In this document: piece by piece, positions 21,055-30,232 of the stretch | Layout of the letters: each line of letters begins with the position of its first letter | Numbering within the stretch: the stretch's first letter is position 1 | Notes under the pieces: generated by a model | What the model was told of the DNA's origin: nothing | The model's input: the letters and a program-made list of their open reading frames with translations, nothing else | Database searches by the model: none | Translations under genes and position numbers: made by a program | Origin: Channallabes apus | Taxonomy: Eukaryota > Chordata > Actinopteri > Siluriformes > Clariidae | Direction of reading: 5' to 3' | Assembly: GCA_030522415.1 (NCBI GenBank) | Contig: CM060107.1 | Coordinates: forward strand, 53,126,718-53,190,717 | Length of the DNA: 64,000 nt

Positions 21055-23874
21055 AGAAACGGTGAGCACATCGAGCCGGCGAGCTCACGGGAGGACAGCG
21101 TGACAGCCAGAGAGAGAAAGGCAAGGCGAAGCTGGGAAGGCTGCGGACCCGTCATCCGGCGCACAGCGCCGAGAGGTGTAGCGGCCGTGGGAGAGACGGG
21201 AGGATTCTGCAGGCAGTGGGCGGAACGCAACGAGGAGTGCATTCATCACCTGCGCGAGCAGGTGCTGCAGCTCCAACTGCAGTTCGTCCAGGTTCGGGAG
21301 AACCAAGCTGTAGTCCCGGAAGCGATCCCTCTCTCGGATCTGGACGATGCACTCCTCCCACACCCACTGCCTGAAAGTGGCGCGGACAGCACGCTTCCCC
21401 CGCCACCGGAGCTGAACATGGAGGACTGGACACCGCTGCAGCACGGCGACGAGGTAGGCTTCTACAGGCAGTGGGCGGAGTCCAACCAGGAGCGCATTCG
21501 TGACCTGCGCGAGCAGGTGCTGCAGGTCCAACTGCAGTTCGTCCAGGTTCGGGAGAACCAGTCTGTAGCCCCGGAAGCGATCCCCCTCCCGGGTCTGGAC
21601 GATGCGCTCCTCCCTCGGCCACTGCCTGAGCCTGTCGGGGAGGAAGACGGGTTAGGGTGTAAGCAGCCGCTGCACCAAGCACCCGCTCTACCGCAGCCTC
21701 CCGGCTTTGAGGACGACGTTACGCCGCTGTTGAGCTCTGCACAAGCTCCAACGCCGTCGAGCGCAGTGCACGCTCCAACGCCGTCGTCGAGCGCAGTGCA
21801 CGCTCCAACGCCGTCGAGCGCAGTGCACGCTCCAACGTCGTCGTCGAGCGCAGTGCACGCTCCAACGCCGCTGTCGAGCTCTGCACAAGCTCCAACGTCG
21901 TCGTCGAGCGCAGTGCACGCTCCAACGCCGCTGTCGAGCGCAGTGCCCGCTCCAACGCCGCCGTCGAGCTCTGCACAAGCTCCAACGTCGTCGTCGAGCG
22001 CAGTGCACGATCCAACGCCGCTGTTGAGCTCTGCACAAGCTCCAACGTCGTCGTCGAGCGCAGTGCACGCTCCAACGCCGCTGTTGAGCTCTGCACAAGC
22101 TCCAACGTCGTCGTCGAGCGCAGTGCACGCTCCAACGCCGCTGTTGAGCTCTGCACAAGCTCCAACGTCGTCGTCGAGCGCAGTGCACGCTCCAACGCCG
22201 CTGTTGAGCTCTGCACAAGCTCCAACGTCGTCGTCGAGCGCAGTGCACGCTCCAACGTCGCTGTTGAGCTCTGCACAAGCTCCAACGTCGTCCTCGAGCG
22301 CAGTGCACGCTCCAACGCCGCTGGTGAGCTCTGCACAAGCAGCAACGTCGTCGTCGAGTGCAGTGACCGCTCCATCATCGTCGTCGAGCGCAGTGCACGC
22401 TCCAACGCCGCTGTTGAGCTCTGCACAAGCTCCAACGTCGTCGTCGAGCGCAGCGCACGCTCCAACGCCGTCGTCGAGCGCAGTGACCGCTCCAACGCCG
22501 CTGTTGAGCTCTGCACAAGCTCCAACGTCGTCATCGAGCGCAGTGCACGCTCCAACGCCGCTGTTGAGCTCTGCACAAGCTCCAACGTCGTCGTCGAGCG
22601 CAGTGCACGCTCCAACGCCGCTGTTGAGCTCTGCACAAGCTCCAACGTCGTCGTCGAGCGCAGTGCACGCTCCAACGCCGCTGTTGAGCTCTGCACAAGC
22701 TCCAACGTCGTCCTCGAGCGCAGTGCACGCTCCAACGCCGCTGTTGAGCTCTGCACAAGCTCCAACGTCGTCCTCGAGCGCAGTGCACGCTCCAACGCCG
22801 CTGGTGAGCTCTGCACAAGCTCCAACGTCGTCGTCGAGCGCAGTGCACGCTCCAACGCCGCTGTTGAGCTCTGCACAAGCTCCAACGTCGTCGTTGAGCG
22901 CAGCGCACGCTCCAACGCCGTCGTCGAGTGCAGTGACCGCTCCAACGCCGCTGTTGAGCTCTGCACAAGCTCCAACGTCGTCGTCGAGCGGAGCACACGC
23001 TCCAACGCCGTCGTCAAGCGCAGTGACCGCTCCAACGCCGCTGTTGAGCTCTGCACAAGCTCCAACGTCGTCGTCGAGCGCAGTGCACGCTCCAACGCCG
23101 CTGTTGAGCTCTGCACAAGCTCCAACGTCGTCGTCGAGCGCAGTGCACGCTCCAACGCCGCTGTTGAGCTCTGCGCAAGCTCCAACGTCGTCCTCGAGCG
23201 CAGTGCACGCTCCAACGCCGTCGTCGAGCGCAGTGACCGCTCCCACGCCGTCGTCGAGCGCAGTGACCGCTCCCACGCCGTCGTCGAGCGCAGTGACCGC
23301 TCCCACGCCGTCGTCGAGCGCAGTGACCGCTCCCACGCCGTCGTCGAGTGCAGTGCAAGCTCCAACGCCGTCGTCGAGCGCAGTGACTGCTCCCACGCTG
23401 TCGTCGAGCGCAGTGCAAGCTCCAACGCCGTCGTCGAGTGCAGTGAACGCCCCAACAACGCCGTCGAGCGCGGTGCCAACTCTGCCACGGCCGAGCACGT
23501 CTCCAGCTCTGCCACAGCCGAGCCCGTCTCCAGCCCTGCCACGGCCGAGCACGTCTCCAGCCCTGCCACGGCCGAGCACGTCTCCAGCCCTGCCACGGCC
23601 GAGCACGTCTCCAGCCCTGCCACGGCCGAGCACGTCTCCAGCCCTGCCACGGCCGAGCACGTCTCCAGCCCTGCCACGGCCGAGCACGTCTCCAGCTCTG
23701 CCACGGCCGAGCACGTCTCCAGCTCTGCCACGGCCGAGCACGTCTCCAGCCCCGTCACCCAGCCTCCTGGTCAGGAGGTGGAAGGTAGAACATTGGGATG
23801 GGTGTCCGGGGCCTCCGATGATGCTCCAGAGGAGCATTTTTTTTGGGGGGAGTACTGTGACGGTTGACCCCTAG
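21055..23874 (+). CDS. Proline/serine/alanine-rich tandem-repeat protein of the LTR element
   Basis: One frame of about 940 codons is open from the TAG to the first bases of the 3' LTR; there is no ATG near its 5' end. The N-terminal part has two copies of a 55-residue helical unit (RQWAERNEECIHHLREQVLQ... and RQWAESNQERIRDLREQVLQ...), possibly coiled coil. A long array of 20-residue units like HAPTPLLSSAQAPTSSSSAV follows, then a 9-residue array PRPSTSPAL. The composition is mucin-like, with many potential O-glycosylation sites but no signal peptide or membrane segment. I recognise no family; gag-like or structural function is only a guess. Confidence 0.5.
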   Translation, partial: RNGEHIEPASSREDSVTARERKARRSWEGCGPVIRRTAPRGVAAVGETGGFCRQWAERNEECIHHLREQVLQLQLQFVQVRENQAVVPEAIPLSDLDDALLPHPLPESGADSTLPPPPELNMEDWTPLQHGDEVGFYRQWAESNQERIRDLREQVLQVQLQFVQVRENQSVAPEAIPLPGLDDALLPRPLPEPVGEEDGLGCKQPLHQAPALPQPPGFEDDVTPLLSSAQAPTPSSAVHAPTPSSSAVHAPTPSSAVHAPTSSSSAVHAPTPLSSSAQAPTSSSSAVHAPTPLSSAVPAPTPPSSSAQAPTSSSSAVHDPTPLLSSAQAPTSSSSAVHAPTPLLSSAQAPTSSSSAVHAPTPLLSSAQAPTSSSSAVHAPTPLLSSAQAPTSSSSAVHAPTSLLSSAQAPTSSSSAVHAPTPLVSSAQAATSSSSAVTAPSSSSSAVHAPTPLLSSAQAPTSSSSAAHAPTPSSSAVTAPTPLLSSAQAPTSSSSAVHAPTPLLSSAQAPTSSSSAVHAPTPLLSSAQAPTSSSSAVHAPTPLLSSAQAPTSSSSAVHAPTPLLSSAQAPTSSSSAVHAPTPLVSSAQAPTSSSSAVHAPTPLLSSAQAPTSSLSAAHAPTPSSSAVTAPTPLLSSAQAPTSSSSGAHAPTPSSSAVTAPTPLLSSAQAPTSSSSAVHAPTPLLSSAQAPTSSSSAVHAPTPLLSSAQAPTSSSSAVHAPTPSSSAVTAPTPSSSAVTAPTPSSSAVTAPTPSSSAVTAPTPSSSAVQAPTPSSSAVTAPTLSSSAVQAPTPSSSAVNAPTTPSSAVPTLPRPSTSPALPQPSPSPALPRPSTSPALPRPSTSPALPRPSTSPALPRPSTSPALPRPSTSPALPRPSTSPALPRPSTSPALPRPSTSPAPSPSLLVRRWKVEHWDGCPGPPMMLQRSIFFGGSTVTVDP
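21721..23460 (+). repeat. 60-bp minisatellite array
   Basis: Units such as CTGTTGAGCTCTGCACAAGC plus TCCAACGTCGTCGTCGAGCG and CAGTGCACGCTCCAACGCCG recur, often as perfect 60-mers, with 30-bp half units at both ends. Because the unit is a multiple of three and lacks stops, several frames on both strands stay open. Confidence 0.95.
23486..23755 (+). repeat. 27-bp tandem repeat
   Basis: About ten units (CCACGGCCGAGCACGTCTCC plus AGCCCTG) encode PRPSTSPAL. It is in frame with the preceding 60-bp array. Confidence 0.95.
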
Positions 23875-24217
23875 AGGGCGCCTAACGCCCGTTTTTGGTT
23901 TTTGTTTTGTAGTTTGGTTTATGTTTCATGTTAAACTTCATTTCCCAGTTTGCACCTCGGTCAGGTGACGTAGAAGCTCACCTGAACCGAGGTAAGCCAA
24001 TTATTAGTTGATTATGTTTTAGTTCTATAAAGAGCCTGACTGAATCTCAGTCAGGCGTCTAGCATTTGTCGTTTAAGTTCAGTTTGTGTTGGAGAGATCT
24101 TGTTTGTTTTATGCTTTTGTTTGAAGACAAAATAAACAACTTTGTTGAACCGTCAGCTCGCCTCCGCGATCATGCCTCGCACACACCTCCGACACAGACA
24201 CCGTAAGAAACACGACA
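23856..24217 (+). repeat. 3' LTR of the repeat-protein element
   Basis: Same length as the 5' LTR (362 bp) and about 98-99% alike by eye. Differences include TATAAAGA instead of TATAAATA. Followed by the TTATC duplication. Confidence 0.85.
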
Positions 24218-24222
24218 TTATC

Positions 24223-25570
24223 ATAAAATATGGACTATTAAATAACTGTTACATATTCTGCAAAACTGCACAAGGTTACAGAACTTTCTCCAGGTTACTG
24301 GCACTAAATTTCCGAACAAAAACAAATTTGAAAAATATTTAAATGAACAAATGAAACTGAAGTGCACTTTACAGTGTAACTGTATTAGACTAACCTTTCT
24401 CAATGATGAACAATGTTAATTTATTTTATTAAAACATTTATTCCAACATTTATTATTTAAAGTAAGGCTGCAATATAAAAAATATATAGACAACTGATTT
24501 ATAATTTAAATGTGAATTGTGTTTATTTAAACAATTAGTTTTAGACTTTATGGCCACCAGAGGACTGGAAAATTATAACATCACTGCTGACTGAAAATGT
24601 GTCTGAAAAACAAATTAAGAATAAATATAGAAAATAATTTAGTGATATTAATTGATGGGAAGTTAAAAAGTTAAATATTTAAAGTTTTATTACCATCAAG
24701 TAACAAGTCACATCATGGTCAGCAAACCAGTTAGTGGTAGTGTTTGAGCTCATGAGGCTTACACTCCGTGTTGAAGGTATAGATGATCATCTTCTGGACA
24801 ACTCAGCAGTCTTCCCCATGATTATAGTTGTGTGTAGTGAAATAAACTGAGAGATACACAGTATAGAAATTATTTTAAAGTAATTTTATCAAACCCGAAG
24901 TGAAATATTCTAATAGTGTAGATGCGGTCATATTATTTCACTAGTTTTGACGCGTAGCTTTGTCTTAAAGTTTCACTCACACGACAGAAGTCCAATCTCT
25001 TTGTCTCTTGTAGTTTATTTTGTCAGCATCAAAGAATTAACACTTCATACAGTCGTCTTGAGTAAATCCACTGTGATTACAGACACCAGTTGCTGCATCC
25101 TGCAAATCTCTGACTTTTACAACAACCTACTGTATTTGCTGTATCTTGTAAATTACAGTCTTGGCTTACGAATATAACAACACTCTTGTTGTATCTTACA
25201 TTCCCAGCTTACATTAGCTTACGGTTACAACAACCTAGTTGCTGTATCTTACATTTTTAGCTTACCGGGAGCTCTCATTAGCTGACGGTCAAAAGCTTGT
25301 GTTTCCGTAGCCTTCCACATCTAAACTGAACTCTCAATCATATGACAGTCACATGCATGTAATAGTAGAATGACATCACAGACCAACCTGCAATTGTCAA
25401 CTTATGATGCATGACTAAGAAATATAAAGCTTATGGCTTATGTAACAAACTTAATGCTTAATGCTTTACTAATGAATAGAACAAGGTAGAATAAATGAAA
25501 TAACAGCAAGTAAAATAAAATAAAATAAACACACCAACAAATTCATAACAAGTGCGCTATGGCACTTACA
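24223..25570. other. AT-rich DNA, possibly with the 3' LTR of the BEL element
   Basis: Bases 24690-24850 resemble decayed Tc1 transposase-start DNA (CAGCAGTCTTCCCCATGATT). Near 25571, on the minus strand, a purine-rich GGGGCTGGAATG is followed by TGTAAGTGCC, which could be the tract and LTR start of the BEL/Pao element. No matching LTR was found on its other side. Confidence 0.35.
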
Positions 25571-25755
25571 TTCCAGCCCCTAATTGACAGGCATGGAGAC
25601 TGATAATTACAATTTTGTGTTTTTTTTTTTTTTTGATAAAGCCATGAAATCAAACATTCTTAACCTTCTAAAACGTTGTAAATATTTTAAGTGTGTAATA
25701 TTTATCTCAGGTGTTTACATTTGCATGTCAAATTTCATAACATATTACCACACAT

Positions 25756-26061
25756 TTAACAGTCCATTTCATATATGAGGCACAGCTTGTCGATGGGTCT
25801 TTCCAGAGTGTTGGTCTTAGTTTTAACTAACACACGTTTCACCAGTCCCCCTTTGTCGGGGAACACTTTCGTGATTCGTCCCATGACACATGAATTTCTT
25901 GGAGAAGACTCATCAGTTATTAAACTATATCTCCAATCGAGAGGTTTTTTTGTTTTGAAACCATTTTTGCCGTTCCTGGAGCAAGGGCAAGTAATCACGC
26001 ACCCATCGCTTCCATAGCAGGTCTGATATGTACTGAATCTGCTTCTCCCTGCGACGTGCAT
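25756..26061 (-). pseudogene. BEL/Pao pol C-terminal tail
   Basis: SLITDESSPRNSCVMGRITK, VFPDKGGLVKRVLVKTKT and RPIDKLCLI match the tail domain (DUF5641 type) that follows the integrase in Pao elements. It is frameshifted relative to the upstream pol frame. Confidence 0.7.
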
Positions 26062-27589
26062 AGATGTCTTCCTTTTTGAAGAATCCAGAGGGCAGGTTTG
26101 GCTGTTTTTTCATCAGCAGCAGGTGGTTTGGTGTCAGAGGTTCCAGTTTGGGCGAGCAGCTGTTTCTTTTCACAGATGCCTTTCGTTTTTGCTGTGTGCG
26201 AATTCCCTGTTTGAATTCTGCTGCTGCTTTACCCTTTTGCAACGTGAGAAGTTCTTCCTTAAAATTTTGTCTTTGAGTGAACTTAATGATTTCGTTTTCT
26301 GCTCTTGTTAGGTCTTGAGCTTTTAGGGACTTGTGATTTTCTGTCTTTGGGTCATCTACTTGTGTTTTAACCCTTTCTGTTTTTTGTTTCAGCATGTCTC
26401 TGATGCGAAGGATCCAGGCAATGGATCTTTTTAACTTGCGCCAGTCAGAGTGATGATTAATCAGTTTACTCACTGTGTCTGTGTATGTGCATTTTGTAAT
26501 GCTCACAATATTCACTAAAGCTGAGAGCTTAACTTCATCAGCATTTTCATCAAAATTTTCTTTTATTGATGTGTCATGAATATTTTCAGGCCATTTGAAC
26601 TCTGCTTCTTTGAGAAAGGAGGGACCATGGATCCAGTTAACATTTTTCATGAACTTTTCACAGGATACCCCCCTGGAGGCAGAATCAGCTGGGTTTTGTG
26701 AGGTATTAACGTACCTCCATTGCTGTGACTTGGTTGACTCTCTTATAATGGCGATTCTGTTGGCCACAAAGGTTTTAAAACGAAGTGTTTCGTTATCAAT
26801 GTATCTCAAAACAGTGGTACTGTCAGTCCAGAACATAGAGTCCAGCAATTTCAATTCTAGCTGTTCTTTCAACATTTTGTAATTTTTTACAGCGACCACT
26901 GCCGCAGTCAGTTCCATTCGTGGAATGGTGGTTTGTTTCAGGGGTGCTACACGGGAATTCCCCATCATGAATGCACAATGTGTAAGTCCATCAGCGTTTA
27001 CTAACCTGAGGTATGAGACAGCTCCATATCCCATTTCACTTGCATCCGAGAAGTGGTGGAGTTGTGCTGTAGCTGTAACTCCGAAGTCGGCTGGTTTTAT
27101 GCACCTTGCTATGCTGAACTCGGACAGTCGGTGCAGCTCTTGCAGCCAGGTTTTCCATGCCGTTGCAAACTGCTCGGGAATGTCGTCATCCCAGGCTAGT
27201 TTTTCTTTACATAGCTGTTGCATTGGGATTGTAGCTGGCAGTATGGCAGGTGGGAGAAAGCCTAACGGGTCGTATGTTGAGCCAGTGACTGACAGAATTC
27301 CTCTTCTTGTCACAGGTCGTTCCTTTAAACTAATCTTAAGCTTGAACATGTCTGAATCAATGCACCACAGCACCCCCAGAGCTCTCTCTTTGGGCAGTGC
27401 ATCTTTACTCAAGTCTAAGTCTCTCTTGTCTTTGATCCTTTCACTCTCGGGAATGACAGTCAGTAGGGCACGGCTGTTGCTTGCCCATTTAGTGAGGTTG
27501 AACCCTCCGCTTGTACAGAGACTTGTGAGATCATTGTATAGGGCGACTGCTTGGTCATGACTCGAAACAGATTTCAGGCAGTCGTCTAC
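25925..27589 (-). pseudogene. BEL/Pao RT C-terminal half and RNase H
   Basis: The frame is open from just after the RT box stop to 25925. VDDCLKSV is followed by LPKERALGVLW, VTRRGILSVTGSTYDPLGFL, LHHFSDASEMGYGAV, IPRMELTAAV, MFWTDSTTVLRYI and QNPADSASRG, all typical of Pao RT and RNase H (A17-linked pol). After about 26300 it jumps to EPLTPNHLLLMKKQ, the post-integrase region, so the integrase core is deleted. Confidence 0.8.
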
Positions 27590-28036
27590 CTAAAGGTTTT
27601 TAGGCACTGTATTGACTGCCACAGCAGATGCATTGCTGCGGTTTTCTTCTGCTGTCATTCTGAGGGCGAAGTTAGCAACACTAGGTGAAGATTTTGCACC
27701 GAACAGATGAACTACCATTTTGTATTCAACTAAGTCTTGGTTCACATCTCCATTCGGCCACCATAGGAAGCGCAGCAGATCTGTGTCCTTCTCGGGGACT
27801 TTCACGTGATAGTACATGGCTTCTACTGTGTCCTTTTTCTTGGACTTTATTTTAACGGGTACAATGGGGAGGATGCAATTACCTCCAGCCCCAGTGAGCG
27901 CATTTGATTCGTGACTCACTGCAGTTAGTGCATTTGTTGTGTCACTTTCAGTTTCGTTTCTGCGGGCGCTCGTAACTGACTGCGCCGTATCTGGCACTGC
28001 TATGTGTAGCATGCTTGGATGTGGCTTTGAACACAA
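27590..28036 (-). pseudogene. BEL/Pao protease remnant joined to RT fragment
   Basis: It begins near CSKPHPSMLH and passes through GGNCILPIVPVKIKSKKKDT, a protease-proximal stretch. It then jumps to RT (MYYHVKVPEKDTDLLRFLWW, EYKMVVHLFGAKSSPSVANF). The last codon before the VDD active-site residues is TAG, so the YVDD tyrosine position is a stop. Confidence 0.7.
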
Positions 28037-28048
28037 TGTACATGTAAT

Positions 28049-28967
28049 TTATTTGGTACAGTCTTTCCACAAATGACCCTTTCTTAAACATCCGAAACAG
28101 AATCCGTTTCTTTTTAATAATTCTACTTTGTCTTTGTGTGTCTTATCATTAAATTGGAAGCAATCATCTAAGATATGCTCCCCTTTGCAATGTGCGCACA
28201 GTTTAGTGAAAGCGCTGACAGGTGATGTACCGGCATTCTTCATTGTAATCAAGTCTTTGTGAATTTTACCAACCTGTCTGTCCTCGGTTGCGACGCTGAC
28301 CCTGGGTTTTCCTTGGCCCCTTTGTTTGGGTCCTTGAAGGGATGTGTGACAGGGTTTTCCGTCGCTGATTGCGGCGTCCAGGTCTGTAGAGTGCGTGCTG
28401 CTCTGGCACGTGCTGCTCGATTCAGTGACTGCGTTCTCGTTCGCAGACTGCGCTCGGCTGTTACCTGTTGAGTTGGAAGGGTGAGAGTGCGCGCTGCTCG
28501 GGCACGCGCTGCTCGGGCACGCGCTGCTCGGGCACGCGCTGCTCGGGCACGCGCTGCTCGATTCAATGAGTGCGCTCTCGTTCGCAGGCTGCGCTCGGCT
28601 GTTGCATGTTGAGTTGGAAGGGTGAGAGTGCGCGCTGCTCGGGCACGCGCTGCTCGGACGCGCGCTGCTCGATTCAATGAGTGCGCTCTTGCGCTTGGGC
28701 GATTGGCTGTCGTATTTGCGATCTTGACGTTGCAGCACTCTTAATTTGGCATCATGCATAGCAAGCGCCGTTTTGGTTTCCAGTCTTTCTCTTTTTGCTT
28801 TTAGTTGCACTTTTTTCGATTTCTAGTTGGAGACGTTCTTCCAAGGTTGCAGCTTTTGCTAACAGAGCTGCTCTGTCGGCTTCTTCTTTCTTTATTCGGG
28901 CTGAGGATGATGTAGAAGTTACAGACCTTTTGGATGCTGCCGTTATCTGTGACACCCGGCGAGACAT
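28049..28967 (-). pseudogene. BEL/Pao gag with zinc knuckles and Ser-rich repeat
   Basis: The frame from 28967 (MSRRVSQITAASKRS...) shifts at an A run near 28808 into the frame ending at 28049. A 15-bp tandem repeat encodes SACPS units at about 28490-28570, and a longer block of about 120 bp is duplicated around it. The carboxyl end has knuckles CAHCKGEHILDDC and CFGCLRKGHLWKDC. Confidence 0.7.
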
Positions 28968-29559
28968 CTCCGCGTATTCGCGACGTCACAGAGTGGCCCT
29001 TAGTGTCCTTGGTGTCCGCTATCCAGCGACCCACCTAAGCTATGAATTCTGTGCGGCCTTGAGCCTCAGGTGCGCCGCAAGTGACCTGATCGCGTCTGTG
29101 TTCGTCTTTACGAGTGTACACAAGCACATCAACGTTACTTCTCATGAAGTTCTCTCTTCTGTACTCAGTTTCAACGATGTCTAACTTACGTGCATAGTTC
29201 ATACAGTGGTTACAAAATCGGAGCGTCGTATTTAACGTCGCCGCCGCATTACGGCATGTGCATTTGCTGTGCATTTGCTGGCTTTTACCACTGAGTGGCG
29301 CTATATAACTACAGACTGACGCCTCATGCCTTTTATTCATAATAATATAGTAAATAATACACGTAGTAGCCGATAACATCAAGTGAAACACTGTAGTTGA
29401 CCGAATTCATAATCACAGTACTATAATTACAGTACAAATGTAGAATTCAAATTAAATCAAATCTTATTAAGATCAAATTTAAGCACAATAAATATTAACA
29501 CAGTGAGCCTTTAGATTTTATCACGTGTAATTAGAAAAGAAGTGTGTAGGTTTTTATTT
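28968..29559. other. Upstream side of the BEL element
   Basis: GC-moderate then AT-rich DNA without a supported gene. It may contain the BEL leader or 5' LTR, but no repeat of it was found at the left side. Confidence 0.3.
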
Positions 29560-29701
29560 AAATATAAATTTCTAAACCAATAAGATAAAATAACACCAAG
29601 TTATTATTATAACAGGCTTACTTCGTCAATTATCAAAGAAGTACACTTGCTTTCAAAGAAGTCGAGTGGCTTATTAACGTCTCTGGAGTGCATTGTTTCT
29701 A
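29560..29701 (-). mobile_element. hAT fragment related to the element at 37.9-41.9 kb
   Basis: TCTAAACCAATAAGATAAAA and the segment around GTGGCTTATTAACGTCTCTG are recognisably the same as 37985-38060 and 38240-38295 within the hAT element. Only a small piece of the BED-finger transposase region is left, and it ends abruptly at 29701. Confidence 0.6.
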
Positions 29702-29705
29702 AGTG

Positions 29706-29775
29706 GCCGCTTGGTGTAGTGGTTAGAATCCTCGTCCAGAGATCTGCAAAGCCCCGGTTGAATCCCGAGTGATGA
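29706..29775 (+). tRNA. Degenerate tRNA-like sequence (tRNA pseudogene or SINE head)
   Basis: GCTTGGTGTAGTGGTTAG resembles an A box with D-arm, and CCCCGGTTGAATCCC a B box with T-arm, about 70 bases apart in total. The acceptor stem does not pair and one base of the T-arm is missing, so it is unlikely to be a working tRNA. The isotype cannot be assigned. Confidence 0.35.
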
Positions 29776-30232
29776 TGTTTTAAAATTGTTTTATTTTAAA
29801 ACTAAATAAAATGTTTTAAGTGCGCTTAAGGTAGAGTCTTATAAAGGCTATGTAGACTTATATAGTTTTATTACTTTTGCACATTAATCTGAGTCCTCAT
29901 CTGTTAGATCTGTTTAGTTTTTTTTTCCAGCCGGAAAATGCGCGGCTCCATCCCTTTCCCGCCTATTCAGGGAGCCTACGGAGTGAGCGATTAACCATAG
30001 TCGAATCGATTGGTGTGCGTCCAACTCACGTTACTCGTGAGTCGGCCTATTCATGCCGGCTGGTGATAATTAACGTTAATATGATCTCGGGCTTGCTCAC
30101 GATGCTCAACATCTATAAAAATAGCAAAGTATTGTGTATAGAGTGATAAAAAAAACTATCTAACGCATGTTAGAAAACATCATTTCCTGCATTTTTTTCT
30201 GCTTCAGGAGTCAGTCTGTTCTGAGACAGTGA
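29776..30232. other. No recognisable feature
   Basis: Short frames only. A GC-richer stretch at 29930-30060 has no recognised similarity. Confidence 0.3.

Larger units (their letters stand above)
20550..24217 (+). mobile_element. Non-autonomous LTR retrotransposon with proline/serine-rich repeat ORF
   Basis: Two 362-bp direct repeats that begin TGTGACGG and end CACGACA flank a 2.9-kb interior. The 5-bp duplication TTATC lies at 20545-20549 and 24218-24222. A purine-rich TTTTTTTTGGGGGGAGTAC precedes the 3' LTR. I see no protease, RT, RNase H or integrase. The size and lack of pol fit a LARD-type passenger element that would depend on enzymes from another LTR element, probably Gypsy-like. The LTRs differ at about five positions by eye. 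Confidence 0.85.
25571..28967 (-). mobile_element. BEL/Pao LTR retrotransposon, internally deleted
   Basis: Minus strand: gag with zinc knuckles (28967-28049), an RT fragment (28036-27590), the rest of RT with Pao-type RNase H (27589-25925) and a terminal DUF5641-like tail (26061-25756). Protease, the first part of RT and the catalytic integrase core are absent through internal deletions. Frame changes and a stop in the RT active site add to this. Clear LTRs were not identified. Confidence 0.75.

Noticed and set aside
21721..23460. CRISPR-like repeat array
   Set aside because: Units are contiguous, coding and lack spacers, and the genome is vertebrate.
21462..23837. Minus-strand frames of 791, 679, 216, 155 and 134 codons
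   Set aside because: They are by-products of the 60-bp and 27-bp repeats, whose units lack stops in several frames. No domain, start context or termination signal supports them.
24947..25560. Partner LTR of the BEL element
   Set aside because: A plausible LTR start is seen near 25571 on the minus strand, but no matching copy was found near 29.0-29.6 kb, so LTR status is not claimed as a feature.
26925..27560. Plus-strand frame of 211 codons over the BEL element
   Set aside because: It is the antisense shadow of the RT/RNase H frame, which has clear family motifs.
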